A stretch of 56,326 nt of DNA. Source: DRTC01 sp964521025 (GTDB lineage Bacteria > Cloacimonadota > Cloacimonadia > Cloacimonadales > TCS61). Under the pieces are notes generated by a model. That model had not been told where the DNA came from. It saw nothing but the letters and a program-made list of their open reading frames with translations, and searched no databases. The stretch spans positions 1 to 56,326 of the forward strand of contig CAZFPK010000018.1 in the NCBI GenBank assembly GCA_964521025.1. The letters run 5' to 3'. Below are positions 14,284-23,070 of this stretch, piece after piece. Within the stretch, counting starts at the first letter, position 1, and every line of letters begins with the position of its first letter. The translations under genes were made by a program, and so were the position numbers.

Positions 14284-14844
14284 ATGAAGATCTTAGCAAT
14301 TTACGGAAGTCCGAACAAGAAAGGAAATTCGGCAACCATCACAGATTCGATCCTGAAAGGTGCAGAAAAATCAGGACATGAAATTGAAAAAGTTCATCTT
14401 TATGACCTGAATTTCAAAGGCTGCACCGATTGTGAAAATGCCGACCAGATCCATCGAGAGAGAATTTGTATCCAGGAAGATGATCTGAAAAACCGGGTTC
14501 TTCCCGAACTGATCGCTTCCGATCTGCTTTTGATAAGTTCACCAGTTTATATGGGACATATCTCAGGCGTCACGAAAACTTTCTTCGATCGCTGGTGTAC
14601 ATTTATTAAAAAAGATTTCACTATCCGTCATTTGCCCGGGGAAAAATTTGTTACAGTCGTAACTTCCGGAGCGCCCACCGATCAATTTAAAAAAGTTTCC
14701 GAATACATGGATTATTGGTTAACCAAATTCTTCAAGATGGAAAAAGCAGGACAGTTCCATGAAGGTGATATGATGGGAAAAGGTACGCTCGGGAAAAAAC
14801 CGGAAATTCTGAAAAAAGCAGAGGAATTTGGGGAAAGCTTGTAA
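14284..14844 (+). CDS. Flavodoxin-like NAD(P)H-dependent FMN reductase
   Basis: A 186-residue flavodoxin-fold protein of the NADPH-dependent FMN reductase/iron-sulfur flavoprotein group. The FMN phosphate loop is GSPNKKGNSATI (residues about 9-20), followed by CTDCENADQIHRERIC, a cysteine-rich stretch like that of iron-sulfur flavoproteins although the CX2CX2CX4-7C cluster pattern is not complete, and SSPVYMGHISGVTKTFFDRW, which stacks on the flavin ring in relatives. AAAGGAGGAGA at 14268-14278 gives a strong ribosome-binding site. The electron acceptor is not predictable. Confidence 0.78.
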   Translation: MKILAIYGSPNKKGNSATITDSILKGAEKSGHEIEKVHLYDLNFKGCTDCENADQIHRERICIQEDDLKNRVLPELIASDLLLISSPVYMGHISGVTKTFFDRWCTFIKKDFTIRHLPGEKFVTVVTSGAPTDQFKKVSEYMDYWLTKFFKMEKAGQFHEGDMMGKGTLGKKPEILKKAEEFGESL

Positions 14845-14861
14845 AAAGTTCGATTAAATTT

Positions 14862-15674
14862 ATGCTGAACAAAATCCAATTTCCCCATTACCAGCAAAAT
14901 AGTTCTAAAAAATTTTTATCTCATTTCAAACTTATTTCACAAAAATCCGACATTCTTTTCTTAAGAGAAATCCTTCACCATTTTTCCAAAATTCCTTATG
15001 AGAACATCAGCAAGATCATCAAATTCAATAAATATGCTAACTTTGAAGAGCGCGTTCGTTTACCGGAAGAAATAATAGAGGATCATAAAAAATACGGATT
15101 GGGAGGAACTTGCTTTTCCCTTACTTATTACCTGCAGATGATCCTGACTCAAAATGGTTTTAAATGTTATCCTATAACTGCTGATATGTTGAATAGACCG
15201 AATGAACATTGCGCCCTGATCGTGAATCTGAATGATAATAAATTCCTGGTCGATCCGGGTTATCTGCTGACCGAACCTGTGCAGCTGATCCGGGGATCGA
15301 ATATCATCAAATCTTTGATCAATCCGATAGAATTAGAATACGATGACCTTGATGAAGTTTATAATGTTTATTCTTTCGATGGAATTTACAAAAAATGGCG
15401 ATATTCTTTCGAGGATAGTAGGCTTTCGGAGGAAGAATTTCAGGAATACTGGCAGGCTTCTTTTTTCAAAGGAACTATGAAAGGAATTTGTCTGAATCAA
15501 ATCAAAGACGGAAAGATGATGTATGTTCATAATGATTATTTCAAGATCACTTCGCTGAAAGGAAAAGAAAAGAGCAGGATCAAAGAAAATTATATTGCTT
15601 CCGTTCATAATATTTTCGGGATCACTTCCGAATTGATCGAGCAGGCACAGGCTTTGCTTCCGAAGAAAAAATAA
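14862..15674 (+). CDS. Arylamine N-acetyltransferase-like protein
   Basis: A 270-residue protein with the NAT-type Cys-His-Asp triad: Cys84 in GGTCFSLTYYL, His116 in NEHCALIV and Asp131 in LVDPGYLL. The helical N-terminus with IPYENISKI matches the N-terminal bundle of NAT, where the FENL/YENI segment is conserved. Length is usual (about 260-290). NATs transfer acetyl from acetyl-CoA to arylamines or hydrazines, but remote members can be amide-forming or transglutaminase-like, so the substrate is open. It lies 17 nt after the reductase gene with no clear ribosome-binding site. A dispersed hairpin repeat follows. Confidence 0.68.
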   Translation: MLNKIQFPHYQQNSSKKFLSHFKLISQKSDILFLREILHHFSKIPYENISKIIKFNKYANFEERVRLPEEIIEDHKKYGLGGTCFSLTYYLQMILTQNGFKCYPITADMLNRPNEHCALIVNLNDNKFLVDPGYLLTEPVQLIRGSNIIKSLINPIELEYDDLDEVYNVYSFDGIYKKWRYSFEDSRLSEEEFQEYWQASFFKGTMKGICLNQIKDGKMMYVHNDYFKITSLKGKEKSRIKENYIASVHNIFGITSELIEQAQALLPKKK

Positions 15675-15684
15675 TTCGATTTTC

Positions 15685-15740
15685 AAAGCAAGACTCGACT
15701 TGCTGCGACTGTAGGGAGTGCGAGTTGAGTCTTTTGTTGA
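15685..15740 (+). repeat. Dispersed hairpin repeat C, copy 2
   Basis: AGCAAGACTCGACTTGC and GCGAGTTGAGTCTTTTG pair through most of their length (with G-U) around TGCGACTGTAGGGAGT. The arm sequences match copy 1 at 10240-10300. It sits 11 nt after a stop codon and ends in a T-rich stretch, so it could terminate transcription. Confidence 0.6.
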
Positions 15741-15842
15741 ATTTGAGTAATAAAGAACGACGAATAGAAGCAAAACAACAATAAACTTTTCGAATTTTAA
15801 AAGAAAGAAAATTTTGTAAGAAACTTCGGAAAGAGATAATAT

Positions 15843-16373
15843 ATGAAACCAATTGAACCAGAACCCGTCAAACTTTTCTGCGGAATACTTTATTCAGATA
15901 AAAAATTATTTGAAAAAGCGGCGGACAAACTTACCCGGATGTATGGAAACATAGATCATAAAAGTAAAACCTTTCCGTTTGAGATCACTGATTATTATAA
16001 CTCAGAAATGGGAAAACTAATTTTTCGAATTTTTTTGTCTTATGAAAAATTGATAAACCCTGGAAATCTCGCGCAGATAAAGATCGAATGTAATCAAATC
16101 GAAAACGAACTCGCTATTTCGGGAAAAAGAAGAGTCAATCTCGATCCCGGTTATCTCGATTACGACAAAGTTGTACTCGCTTCTGCCAAATATAATGCTC
16201 AGAAAATATATCTCGATCAAGGCATTTATGCTGATCCGACATTATTTTATCGAAAAGGGAAATTTGTTCCATCTGATTTTGCTTTCCCGGATTTTAAGAA
16301 AGGAATTTATGAGCAGGTTCTTCTTGAGATGAGAGCGAAGTATAAAAAAGAATTAAGGTTGACGAACTTGTAA
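15843..16373 (+). CDS. DUF4416 family protein
   Basis: A 176-residue protein recognised by its DUF4416 layout: the opening PEPVKLFCGILYSD, a central FEITDYYNSEMGK segment, the RRVNLDPGYLDYDKVVLAS motif, and the ending YADPTLFYRKGKFVP followed by FPDF. The family is conserved and uncharacterised in diverse anaerobes, and no enzymatic activity can be assigned. It is soluble, with no signal peptide or membrane helix. ATG 15843 follows a weak GGAAAGAGA. It stands alone between two repeats. Confidence 0.78.
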   Translation: MKPIEPEPVKLFCGILYSDKKLFEKAADKLTRMYGNIDHKSKTFPFEITDYYNSEMGKLIFRIFLSYEKLINPGNLAQIKIECNQIENELAISGKRRVNLDPGYLDYDKVVLASAKYNAQKIYLDQGIYADPTLFYRKGKFVPSDFAFPDFKKGIYEQVLLEMRAKYKKELRLTNL

Positions 16374-16657
16374 AAAGTCAGAAATTTTCGAGAACTATCA
16401 TCTTGAGTCCTTCGACATGCTCAGGATAAACTGCATCGAAAGAAAGTCGGTATCAGGATGTTATGAAATTCTTCAACTACGATTAGTATGACAAAATCTG
16501 CTATTTTAAAAAACCAACGAGTTGATATTTATCATTTCTTTGTCATTTATCAAAAACCGATTTTTCAACTCGGCAAGTTGAGTTATGCTATTCCAAAAAG
16601 AAATAATAGACAATAAAATCGGATTTTCAAATTTTGAACCTCCTAAAAGGTGGAATA
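16374..16657 (+). other. Intergenic region before glyS
   Basis: No gene is supported here. It contains a degenerate dispersed repeat with TCATCTTGAGTCCTTCGACA (16399-16418) and GCTCAGGAT (16420-16428), similar to others near 21806 and 35166. I looked for a T-box leader (stem I with specifier loop and the conserved TGGNACC bulge) ahead of the tRNA synthetase gene and did not find one. Confidence 0.5.
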
Positions 16658-18757
16658 ATGGAGTATAAAGATTTCTTGCTGGAAATCGGAGTAGAAGAGA
16701 TTCCTGCCGGTTATATTTCCGGAGCGATGAAAATTGTGGAGGAGTTCTTTCGTTCTCGTTTAAAGGAAAAAAAACTTTCTTTTGAAAATATGGATGTTTA
16801 TTCGACACCGAGAAGATTGGCTGTTATTGTATCGAATTTACAGTCTTTCCAAAAAGATGAAGTGATCGAGAGAGTCGGACCGGCAAGAGCGGTTTCCTTC
16901 GATGATAACGGGAACCTCACCAAAGCAGCATCAGGATTTTTGCGGGGAGCAAAAGCAGCAGAAAAGGACATTTTTTTCAAACAAACACCCAAAGGTGAAA
17001 AAATAGCTGTTAAACTCGAGATCAAAGGAGAAAAAACAGAAACAATACTCGCTTCATTCATTCCTGAATTGGTCGGAAAAATAGTGTTTCCCAAATCGAT
17101 GAAATGGAAAGATAAAAAACTCTCTTTTGCCAGACCGATCCGCTGGCTGGTCGCTGTTTTCGGAGAGCAGGTCATTCCGGTAGAAATCGGTGGAATAAAA
17201 TCTTCGAAAATATCTTTTGGAAATCGCTTTCAAAAACTTTCCAATCCGGTTCAAATAGATAAGATCCGGGGTTATGAAGCTGCATTGAAAAAGGTATTTG
17301 TGCTTCCTGATCGAAAAGAAAGAAAAAACTCGATCCAAACTCAACTTAAAGGTCTTTTTAAAAATTCCAGCGAAAGATTGATCGAAGATAATAAACTCCT
17401 GGAAACAGTTACGGATCTGGTCGAATATCCAACTGCTGTTCTTGCTGAATTTGATGAGAAGTACCTGGAACTTCCGGGAAAAGTTATCGTCTCGACTCTT
17501 TCGGAGCATCAAAAATACTTTGCAGTTCAGGATAAAAACGGTCAACTCGTTCATAAATTCGTGTTTATTTCCAACGGAAATCCACAATATTCGGAACTGA
17601 TCAAAACGGGAAATGAAAAGGTTGTCAAAGCCCGTTTGGAAGATGCGGAATTTTATTTCCGGGAAGATACAAAACGGTCCCTGGATACTTTTGTTCCTGG
17701 ATTGAAAAATGTTACCTTCCAGGAAAATCTGGGAAGTTTGTTTGATAAAACCAAAAGGATCGAAAATATTTCCGGTTTTCTTTCAGCACATTTGAAATTA
17801 TCCGATATTGAAAAACAAAAATTAAAAAGAGCAGCTCATCTCTGCAAAGCCGATCTCGTAACTTTGATGCTCGGAGAAAAAGAATTCACCAAACTGCAGG
17901 GTTATACCGGGAAGTATTATGCTTTGAAATGCGGTGAAGACAAACAGGTTGCAGAAGCGATCTATGAACATTATCTACCGCGCGGGCAAAATGATTCCCT
18001 GCCGAAAACTCAATTAGGTTCCTTGCTCGCTATTGCCGATAAAGCAGATACTGTTTGCGGTATTTTTGGTGTCGATATGATCCCGACCGGTTCGAACGAT
18101 CCTTTTGCTTTACGGAGAGCAGCTAACGGGATCATGCAGATCATCGATAAGAATAATTTCGAGATAAATTTGATTTCTCTGCTCGATGAAGTTTTTTCAA
18201 ATCTTAAAAATAAATTGGAGAAACCCGGCAATAACAAAGAAAAAGTCTATGAATTTTTCAAGCAGCGGATCAAGTGGCTGCTGCAGCAGAAAGAAATCGA
18301 TTATGATGTGATCGACAGCGTGATGCATATCGATTTTTCCAATATTCCGGATTTGATCAAACGCGCAAAGGTTCTCCGGAAATTCAAACAACAAGAAGAT
18401 TTCATCCGTCTTGTTCTCGGCTTTAAGAGAGTTTCCAATATCATTGCTGCCATGAAAGAATTCAAAGAGATCGATACTGCTCTCCTGGTCGAAGAAACTG
18501 AAAAAAAATTGTATGAGAAATTCCTGTATTTAGCGGAAATTATCAAAACCAAACTTTCCCAAAAAGATTATGAATCCGTTTTGAACGGACTGGTCGATTT
18601 CAGTTCTTTTATCGATGATTTCTTCGATGATGTGATGGTCAATGTCGAGGATCGGGATTTAAGACATAATCGCTATTACTTTTTGCATAAAATCAGGAAA
18701 CTTTTCCTGAAAGTAGCGGATCTGGCGAAAATCGTGGTGGAAGGAGAGAATAAGTAA
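16658..18757 (+). CDS. glyS: Glycyl-tRNA synthetase beta subunit
   Basis: A 699-residue beta subunit of the heterotetrameric bacterial glycyl-tRNA synthetase. It opens with the family signature LLEIGVEEIPAGY and continues with the conserved STPRRLAVIV, FPKSMKW, RPIRWLVA, LSEHQKYFAVQD, VVKARLEDAEFYFREDT and the HD-like LCKADLVTLMLGEKEFTKLQG segment. IADKADTVCGIFGVDMIPTGSNDPFALRR near residue 470 is also typical. The C-terminal part carries the DALR-type anticodon-binding region. ATG 16658 follows AAAGGTGG at 16647-16654. Length is normal. The catalytic alpha subunit gene glyQ, usually adjacent, is not beside it in this window. Confidence 0.95.
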   Translation: MEYKDFLLEIGVEEIPAGYISGAMKIVEEFFRSRLKEKKLSFENMDVYSTPRRLAVIVSNLQSFQKDEVIERVGPARAVSFDDNGNLTKAASGFLRGAKAAEKDIFFKQTPKGEKIAVKLEIKGEKTETILASFIPELVGKIVFPKSMKWKDKKLSFARPIRWLVAVFGEQVIPVEIGGIKSSKISFGNRFQKLSNPVQIDKIRGYEAALKKVFVLPDRKERKNSIQTQLKGLFKNSSERLIEDNKLLETVTDLVEYPTAVLAEFDEKYLELPGKVIVSTLSEHQKYFAVQDKNGQLVHKFVFISNGNPQYSELIKTGNEKVVKARLEDAEFYFREDTKRSLDTFVPGLKNVTFQENLGSLFDKTKRIENISGFLSAHLKLSDIEKQKLKRAAHLCKADLVTLMLGEKEFTKLQGYTGKYYALKCGEDKQVAEAIYEHYLPRGQNDSLPKTQLGSLLAIADKADTVCGIFGVDMIPTGSNDPFALRRAANGIMQIIDKNNFEINLISLLDEVFSNLKNKLEKPGNNKEKVYEFFKQRIKWLLQQKEIDYDVIDSVMHIDFSNIPDLIKRAKVLRKFKQQEDFIRLVLGFKRVSNIIAAMKEFKEIDTALLVEETEKKLYEKFLYLAEIIKTKLSQKDYESVLNGLVDFSSFIDDFFDDVMVNVEDRDLRHNRYYFLHKIRKLFLKVADLAKIVVEGENK

Positions 18758-18773
18758 TATTATTGGAGGAACA

Positions 18774-19072
18774 ATGCAGCTGGTTCAAAATATCGAAAAA
18801 TTAAGTTTTTTCCTTAAAAATACAACGATGAAGATTTTTATGTTGATAGTGCTATCAAAAAAATAATCGCGTATGAAAAATAAAAAATAAAAGTTGAATT
18901 AAAGCGTTTAATGTCTGATATTGAAGAATTGGAAAATAAATACGACAAAAAAAGCGAAAAATCATATCAGGATTTTAGAGCCGGCAAACTTGGGGGTAAA
19001 ACTGATTTTATCGAATGGGCATCTCTTTATGAAATGTATTTAAAAAACAAAGAGAAAGTCGAATTATTATGA
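18774..19072 (+). pseudogene. Broken antitoxin gene upstream of a TumE-like toxin
   Basis: ATG 18774, behind a good GGAGG at 18765-18769, starts MQLVQNIEKLSFFLKNT. After 18824 the sense continues in another frame as NDEDFYVDSAIKKIIAYEK, then an in-frame TAA at 18881-18883, then KIKVELKRLMSDIEELENKY and on to FIEWASLYEMYLKNKEKVEL before TGA 19070-19072. One missing A near 18824 (CAAC for CAAAC) and one nonsense codon therefore separate it from a continuous antitoxin of about 100 residues. The GKTDFIEWASLYEMYL tail is a pattern I associate with small antitoxin partners of DUF6516 genes. The last part could restart at ATG 18911 (53 residues), though without a ribosome-binding site. The TGA overlaps the toxin ATG. 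Confidence 0.6.
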
Positions 19073-19443
19073 TAAAAGCCGAAAAATATTTTAATTCAGT
19101 TTTAGAAAGATTGATCTTTTCTAAAAAAATTAAGACTTTTAATCTAATAAAGAAAAAAATCACGGGAAATGAAATCTATTTCAGGATAAAATTTTTTTTC
19201 ATAGATAAATCTTTTTTGGAAGTAGTAAATTATCTCGGTTTTAATTCCCGGATAAAAATGATCCGCTATTCCTATAACTGGTTTAATAAAAACCTGATTA
19301 GCCCCTGGGATAACGCTGAACACCATAAAGAATTAAGAAATTTCCCTTATCATAAACATATCGGAAAAGAGCAGGTTGTAGCCGATAAAAAACGATTTAT
19401 ATTTGAGATTTTAGAGTATATTGAAAAGAAAATCAATCCTTGA
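19069..19443 (+). CDS. TumE/DUF6516-like toxin
   Basis: A 124-residue protein with the DUF6516 (TumE-type) signature: an N-terminal strand region rich in FRIKFFFIDKSFLEV, then IRYSYNWFNKNL, ISPWDNAEHHKEL and FPYHKHIG in the order YSYxW-WDNAxHH-PxHKHxG. Members act as toxins of type II modules with a small antitoxin encoded just upstream. The gene overlaps the upstream antitoxin remnant by four bases (ATGA), the usual translational coupling. The ORF is intact while the antitoxin is interrupted, which is unexpected for a functional toxin. The catalytic mechanism is not established here. Confidence 0.65.
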   Translation: MIKAEKYFNSVLERLIFSKKIKTFNLIKKKITGNEIYFRIKFFFIDKSFLEVVNYLGFNSRIKMIRYSYNWFNKNLISPWDNAEHHKELRNFPYHKHIGKEQVVADKKRFIFEILEYIEKKINP

Positions 19444-19477
19444 AAATAAAAGAAAATTAATTTTATCGGAGCAAAAA

Positions 19478-20686
19478 ATGAGTATAAAAATTTCACAAAG
19501 AGCAAAACCGATCGAATCTTCATCGACTTTGAAAATAACTGCAAAAGCAAAGAAGATGAGAGCAGAAGGAATCGATGTTATCGATTTCAGCGTGGGAGAA
19601 CCAGATTTCAACACACCGGATTATATTAAGGATGAAGCAAAAAAAGCCATCGATGATAACTTTACGAAATATACAAAATCCGCGGGTATCGAAGAATTGC
19701 GGGAAGCCATCGCGTATAAACTAAAACTGGATAACAATTTGATCTGTAATACTGATGATATTCTTGTTTCTCCGGGTGCAAAAGCTTCCATCGTTTTTGT
19801 GCTGATGGCTGTTTGCGAACCGGATGATGAAGTTTTGATCCCTTCACCTTATTGGGTTAGTTATCCCTCGCAAGTTCAAATCGTAAATTCCAAAACTGTT
19901 ATTATTCCGACCGGAAAAGAAAATGATTTCAAAATTTCTGCACAGCAGCTCGAAAGAACGATCAGAGCGGTTTCCAAACCGAAAGCATTGATCTTGAATT
20001 CACCAAGTAATCCGACCGGAACGGTTTATTCAAAAAATGAATTGATGGAGATCAGCAAGGTCTGCCTGGAAAATAATATTTTGATAATCTCTGACGAGAT
20101 CTATGAAAAACTTATTTATGATGATGAAGAACACATTTCCATAGCTTCTATTTCAGATGAAGTACGGGAAATGACCATCTTGATTAACGGTGTTTCCAAA
20201 GCTTTTGCAATGACAGGTTGGAGGCTCGGATATGCTGCCGGTCCGACAGAAGTGATCAAAAGAGCGAGTATTATCCAGAGTCATACGACTTCCTGCGTGA
20301 ATTCCATGACCCAAAAAGCAGCGATCGTCGCTATCTCTGAAGACAATGGGAATGTTGAAAGAATGAGAAAAGAATTCGAGAAGCGGAGAAATTTCCTGGT
20401 CGCTTCTTTAAATAAGATGGAAAATGTCGAATCTATGAAACCCAAAGGTGCGTTTTATGCCTTTCCGGATATTTCATATTATCTAAAAAATAATAAAAAA
20501 GGGATAAAGAATTCAGCAGAATTATGTGAATATCTTCTGGAAAATTTTCAGATAGCTCTTGTTCCGGGTTCTGCTTTCGGGAAAGAGGATTATGTCCGTT
20601 TTTCTTATGCAAATAGTCTGGATAACATCAAAAAGGGTTTGAAAAGATTTGAGAAAGGACTGAAATATTGTCTGCTGAAAAACTAA
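19478..20686 (+). CDS. aspC: Aspartate aminotransferase (class I, AspB/AspC type)
   Basis: A 402-residue fold-type I PLP aminotransferase of subgroup I-gamma, which moves the amino group between aspartate and 2-oxoglutarate. Seen are the N-terminal SVGEPDFNTP substrate-closing segment, SPYWVSYPSQV, NSPSNPTGTVY, DEIYEKLIYD with the pyridine-nitrogen Asp, the Schiff-base lysine Lys241 in GVSKAFAMTGWRLGY, and the C-terminal VRFSYANS with the carboxylate-binding Arg. GGAG at 19469-19472 sets ATG 19478. Aromatic or alanine specificity cannot be excluded. The following small membrane-protein gene overlaps its end. Confidence 0.88.
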   Translation: MSIKISQRAKPIESSSTLKITAKAKKMRAEGIDVIDFSVGEPDFNTPDYIKDEAKKAIDDNFTKYTKSAGIEELREAIAYKLKLDNNLICNTDDILVSPGAKASIVFVLMAVCEPDDEVLIPSPYWVSYPSQVQIVNSKTVIIPTGKENDFKISAQQLERTIRAVSKPKALILNSPSNPTGTVYSKNELMEISKVCLENNILIISDEIYEKLIYDDEEHISIASISDEVREMTILINGVSKAFAMTGWRLGYAAGPTEVIKRASIIQSHTTSCVNSMTQKAAIVAISEDNGNVERMRKEFEKRRNFLVASLNKMENVESMKPKGAFYAFPDISYYLKNNKKGIKNSAELCEYLLENFQIALVPGSAFGKEDYVRFSYANSLDNIKKGLKRFEKGLKYCLLKN

Positions 20687-20907
20687 AAAATGTGATGAAT
20701 AAATTCAAAGAAGAACTCGAAAGAAGAAAAGAAGAGAGAAGAAATAAAACATTATCAACCTGGAAAAGTCTAATTTTCAGGATTCTTCTCCTGGTTGGTG
20801 TCGTTCTTATAATCCGGTATTTGAGCAGCATCAAAGCAAACAGGATAAATGATTTTTTTAACTCTCCGGACAGCCAAAAAACAGAGTTAACGGAAGAACC
20901 AAAATGA
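20668..20907 (+). CDS. Small single-pass membrane protein, TTG start
   Basis: A 79-residue protein with a highly charged N-terminal helix (KFKEELERRKEERRNK), one membrane helix (LIFRILLLVGVVLIIRYL) and an acidic C-terminal tail. TTG 20668 is chosen because GAAAGGAC lies eight bases upstream, inside the end of the aminotransferase gene; ATG 20695 is the alternative but has no ribosome-binding site. Its end overlaps the PfkB kinase start (ATGA at 20904), so aminotransferase, small protein and kinase form one translationally coupled run. I do not recognise the family. Confidence 0.55.
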   Translation: MSAEKLKNVMNKFKEELERRKEERRNKTLSTWKSLIFRILLLVGVVLIIRYLSSIKANRINDFFNSPDSQKTELTEEPK

Positions 20908-21800
20908 GTCTTGTTATTGTTGGTTCAGTTGCGTTAGATAGCATTATAACACCATTTACAAAAGTTGAAAATGTTCTCGGTGGTTCCGTTATGTATGCTT
21001 CCCTGTCGAGTAAGAATTTCTGTAAAACAAAAGTTGTTGGAATTGTGGGAGATGATTTTCCTCCGGAGCATATAGAATTATTAAAAGAAAATAATATCGG
21101 TACGGAAGGATTAAAAACTGTTTCCGGCAAGACATTTCGCTGGATAGGTCGTTATAATGATCTTAATCGAGCTGAAACTATCGATACACAATTGAATGTT
21201 TTTGCGGATTTCAATCCTGTCCTCCCGGAGAGTTATCGAAATTGTAAATTCGTTTTTCTCGGTAATATCGACCCGGTTTTGCAATTACAGGTTTTGGAGC
21301 AAATAGATAATCCCGAAGTCGTTGCCTGCGATACAATGAATTTCTGGATTTCCGGTAAAAAAAAAGAACTACTGAAAGTGATCAAAGGAGTAAATATCTT
21401 ACTTATAAATGAAGATGAAATAAGAATGCTGACTGGCGAGAGGAATATATTCCTTGCTGCGGATATAATACTCAAATATGGACCTGAATTTGTGATTGTT
21501 AAAAGAGGAGAGTATGGATCGTTCATTTACGGTAAAGATCTTTTGTTTTTTGCTCCCATCCATCGGGTTAAAAAAGTAATCGATCCAACCGGAGCCGGTG
21601 ACAGTTTCGCTGGTGGATTTATGGGTTATCTGACTGCTCAAAAAAATATCAATGAAGAGACGATCAAGCAGGCAATGATCTATGGAACAATAATGGCTTC
21701 TTTCGATATTGAATCTTTCAGTCTGGAAAAATTGAAAAATGTCAGCAGTACTCAAATTGAAGCAAGAAAAGCGAAAATTCGAAAAAGTGTTGTTTTTTAA
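20904..21800 (+). CDS. PfkB-family sugar kinase
   Basis: A 298-residue ribokinase/PfkB-fold kinase. It begins with IVGSVALDSI and LGGSVMYASLSSKNF (the N-terminal glycine signature), has a nucleotide-side VIVKRGEYGSFIY and ends with the PfkB signature DPTGAGDSFAGGFMGYL, whose Asp in GAGD is the catalytic base. Length is typical. Relatives phosphorylate ribose, adenosine, fructose derivatives or other small hydroxylated molecules; the lid region (FRWIGRYNDLNRAETIDTQL) resembles uncharacterised PfkB proteins of anaerobes. It is coupled to the upstream membrane peptide by a four-base overlap. Confidence 0.82.
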   Translation: MSLVIVGSVALDSIITPFTKVENVLGGSVMYASLSSKNFCKTKVVGIVGDDFPPEHIELLKENNIGTEGLKTVSGKTFRWIGRYNDLNRAETIDTQLNVFADFNPVLPESYRNCKFVFLGNIDPVLQLQVLEQIDNPEVVACDTMNFWISGKKKELLKVIKGVNILLINEDEIRMLTGERNIFLAADIILKYGPEFVIVKRGEYGSFIYGKDLLFFAPIHRVKKVIDPTGAGDSFAGGFMGYLTAQKNINEETIKQAMIYGTIMASFDIESFSLEKLKNVSSTQIEARKAKIRKSVVF

Positions 21801-22136
21801 TATTGTCATCTTGAATTTTCGAATAAAGGAATTCTCATGAAATGTCTGTAACCTATAACATTATGGAAAATGTTGATTCCTCGAAAAAAAAGTATTAAGA
21901 GATCTTTCATCTTTTTCACCGTTCGTATTAAGTTATGGAGAATGGACGGAATAATATAAAAAACTGTGAGCAATTTTACTCAACTGTGCTGAATTTTGCA
22001 CATTAATTTTTAGAATTAGCTGTTCCAAAAGCTTCTTGCTGTATTTTTCTTATATAAGACTTTTAAAATAGCATAAAAGCCAAGCACCAAATATTTACTT
22101 CGAGGTTTGGATTTTGAATTGCAATAAATAATTCAA
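21801..22136 (+). other. Intergenic region before lipM
   Basis: No gene seen. A TGTCATCTTGAATTTTCGAA segment (21807-21826) belongs to the same dispersed family as those near 16399 and 35166, and a short hairpin TGTGC/GCACA lies at 21986-22003. The promoter of the long cluster that follows is expected here, but I could not pick a convincing -35/-10 pair. Confidence 0.4.
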
Positions 22137-22994
22137 ATGAATATAATGAGATGGAGAATTATTAAGTCCGGAAAAATGGATCCTGCGGAAAATATGGCGA
22201 CAGACGAAGCTATATTTGAAGGAATTATCGTTGGAAAATCTGATCCGACTATTAGGTTTTACAGCTGGAATCCTCCCTCTGTTTCCTGCGGTTATAACCA
22301 GGATGCTGAAAAAGAAGTTGATTTCGAGCTTCTGGATAAATTCGGATTCGGATTTGTGCGAAGACCAACAGGAGGAAGATTAGTGCTCCATTATGATGAA
22401 ATAACTTATGCTGTGATTGCACCGATCAGAGGAATTCTAAAAGGGACTATTACAGATTCCTACTCGGAGATCAGTAAAGCATTAGCAAACGGACTGGATA
22501 TTCTCGGGATAAATATAGAATTTGAAAAAGGTTCACTCTCGTCGGATTATCAGAGAAGATCATCGAATCCCTGTTTTTCCAGTAGTTCCAGGTTTGAACT
22601 GACATGTTATGGGAAAAAAATTGTGGGTAGCGCACAAGTTAGAAAAAAAAATGTTCTTCTTCAACATGGATCGATCCTGCTCGAACATGACCAAAGTAAA
22701 ATTGCACATATTATCCCGAACCTGACTTTAATCCAAAAAAGAAAACTGGCTTTTCATCTTTCCCAAAAAACAACTGCCGTTAATCAGATCCTGGAAAAAC
22801 CTGTATCCTTTGAGAAAGCCGTAAATACATTAATAAAAGGTTTTGAAAAAACATGGAGATCAGAAGAATTTTACCGATCAGAAAACTTACTGACAGTTGA
22901 AAATGATAAGATTGATTTTCTCATAAATAGTAAATATTCTACAAACAGGTGGAATAAAAAAAAGAAGAACAGAGATTTTAATGGATCTGCTTAA
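22137..22994 (+). CDS. lipM: Octanoyltransferase LipM-like (lipoate attachment family)
   Basis: A 285-residue protein of the biotin/lipoate attachment fold. It carries RRPTGGRLVLHYDEITYAV, the active-site loop of LplA/LipM enzymes, and a GKKIVGSAQVRKKNVLLQHGS segment with the conserved Lys. Cys146 in NPCFSS sits where LipM has its catalytic cysteine, which LplA ligases lack, so octanoyl transfer from octanoyl-ACP to GcvH or E2 subunits is the better call. ATG 22137 or 22146 may be the start; neither has a strong ribosome-binding site. It overlaps a spurious longer form of the next gene but the true receptor start lies 76 bases after its stop. Confidence 0.78.
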   Translation: MNIMRWRIIKSGKMDPAENMATDEAIFEGIIVGKSDPTIRFYSWNPPSVSCGYNQDAEKEVDFELLDKFGFGFVRRPTGGRLVLHYDEITYAVIAPIRGILKGTITDSYSEISKALANGLDILGINIEFEKGSLSSDYQRRSSNPCFSSSSRFELTCYGKKIVGSAQVRKKNVLLQHGSILLEHDQSKIAHIIPNLTLIQKRKLAFHLSQKTTAVNQILEKPVSFEKAVNTLIKGFEKTWRSEEFYRSENLLTVENDKIDFLINSKYSTNRWNKKKKNRDFNGSA

Positions 22995-23070
22995 AAAACA
23001 TTTGACACGAAAGCAATTATTAAGGTTTTTGTCTGAAATTAAAAATCCGATACAGGAGGAGGGTTATTTA

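Noticed and set aside
16374..16657. T-box leader for glyS
   Set aside because: No specifier stem, T-box sequence or antiterminator/terminator pair could be found.
22981..23070. Thirty extra residues before the TonB-dependent receptor
   Set aside because: A strong AGGAGGAGGG and the signal peptide both point to ATG 23071.
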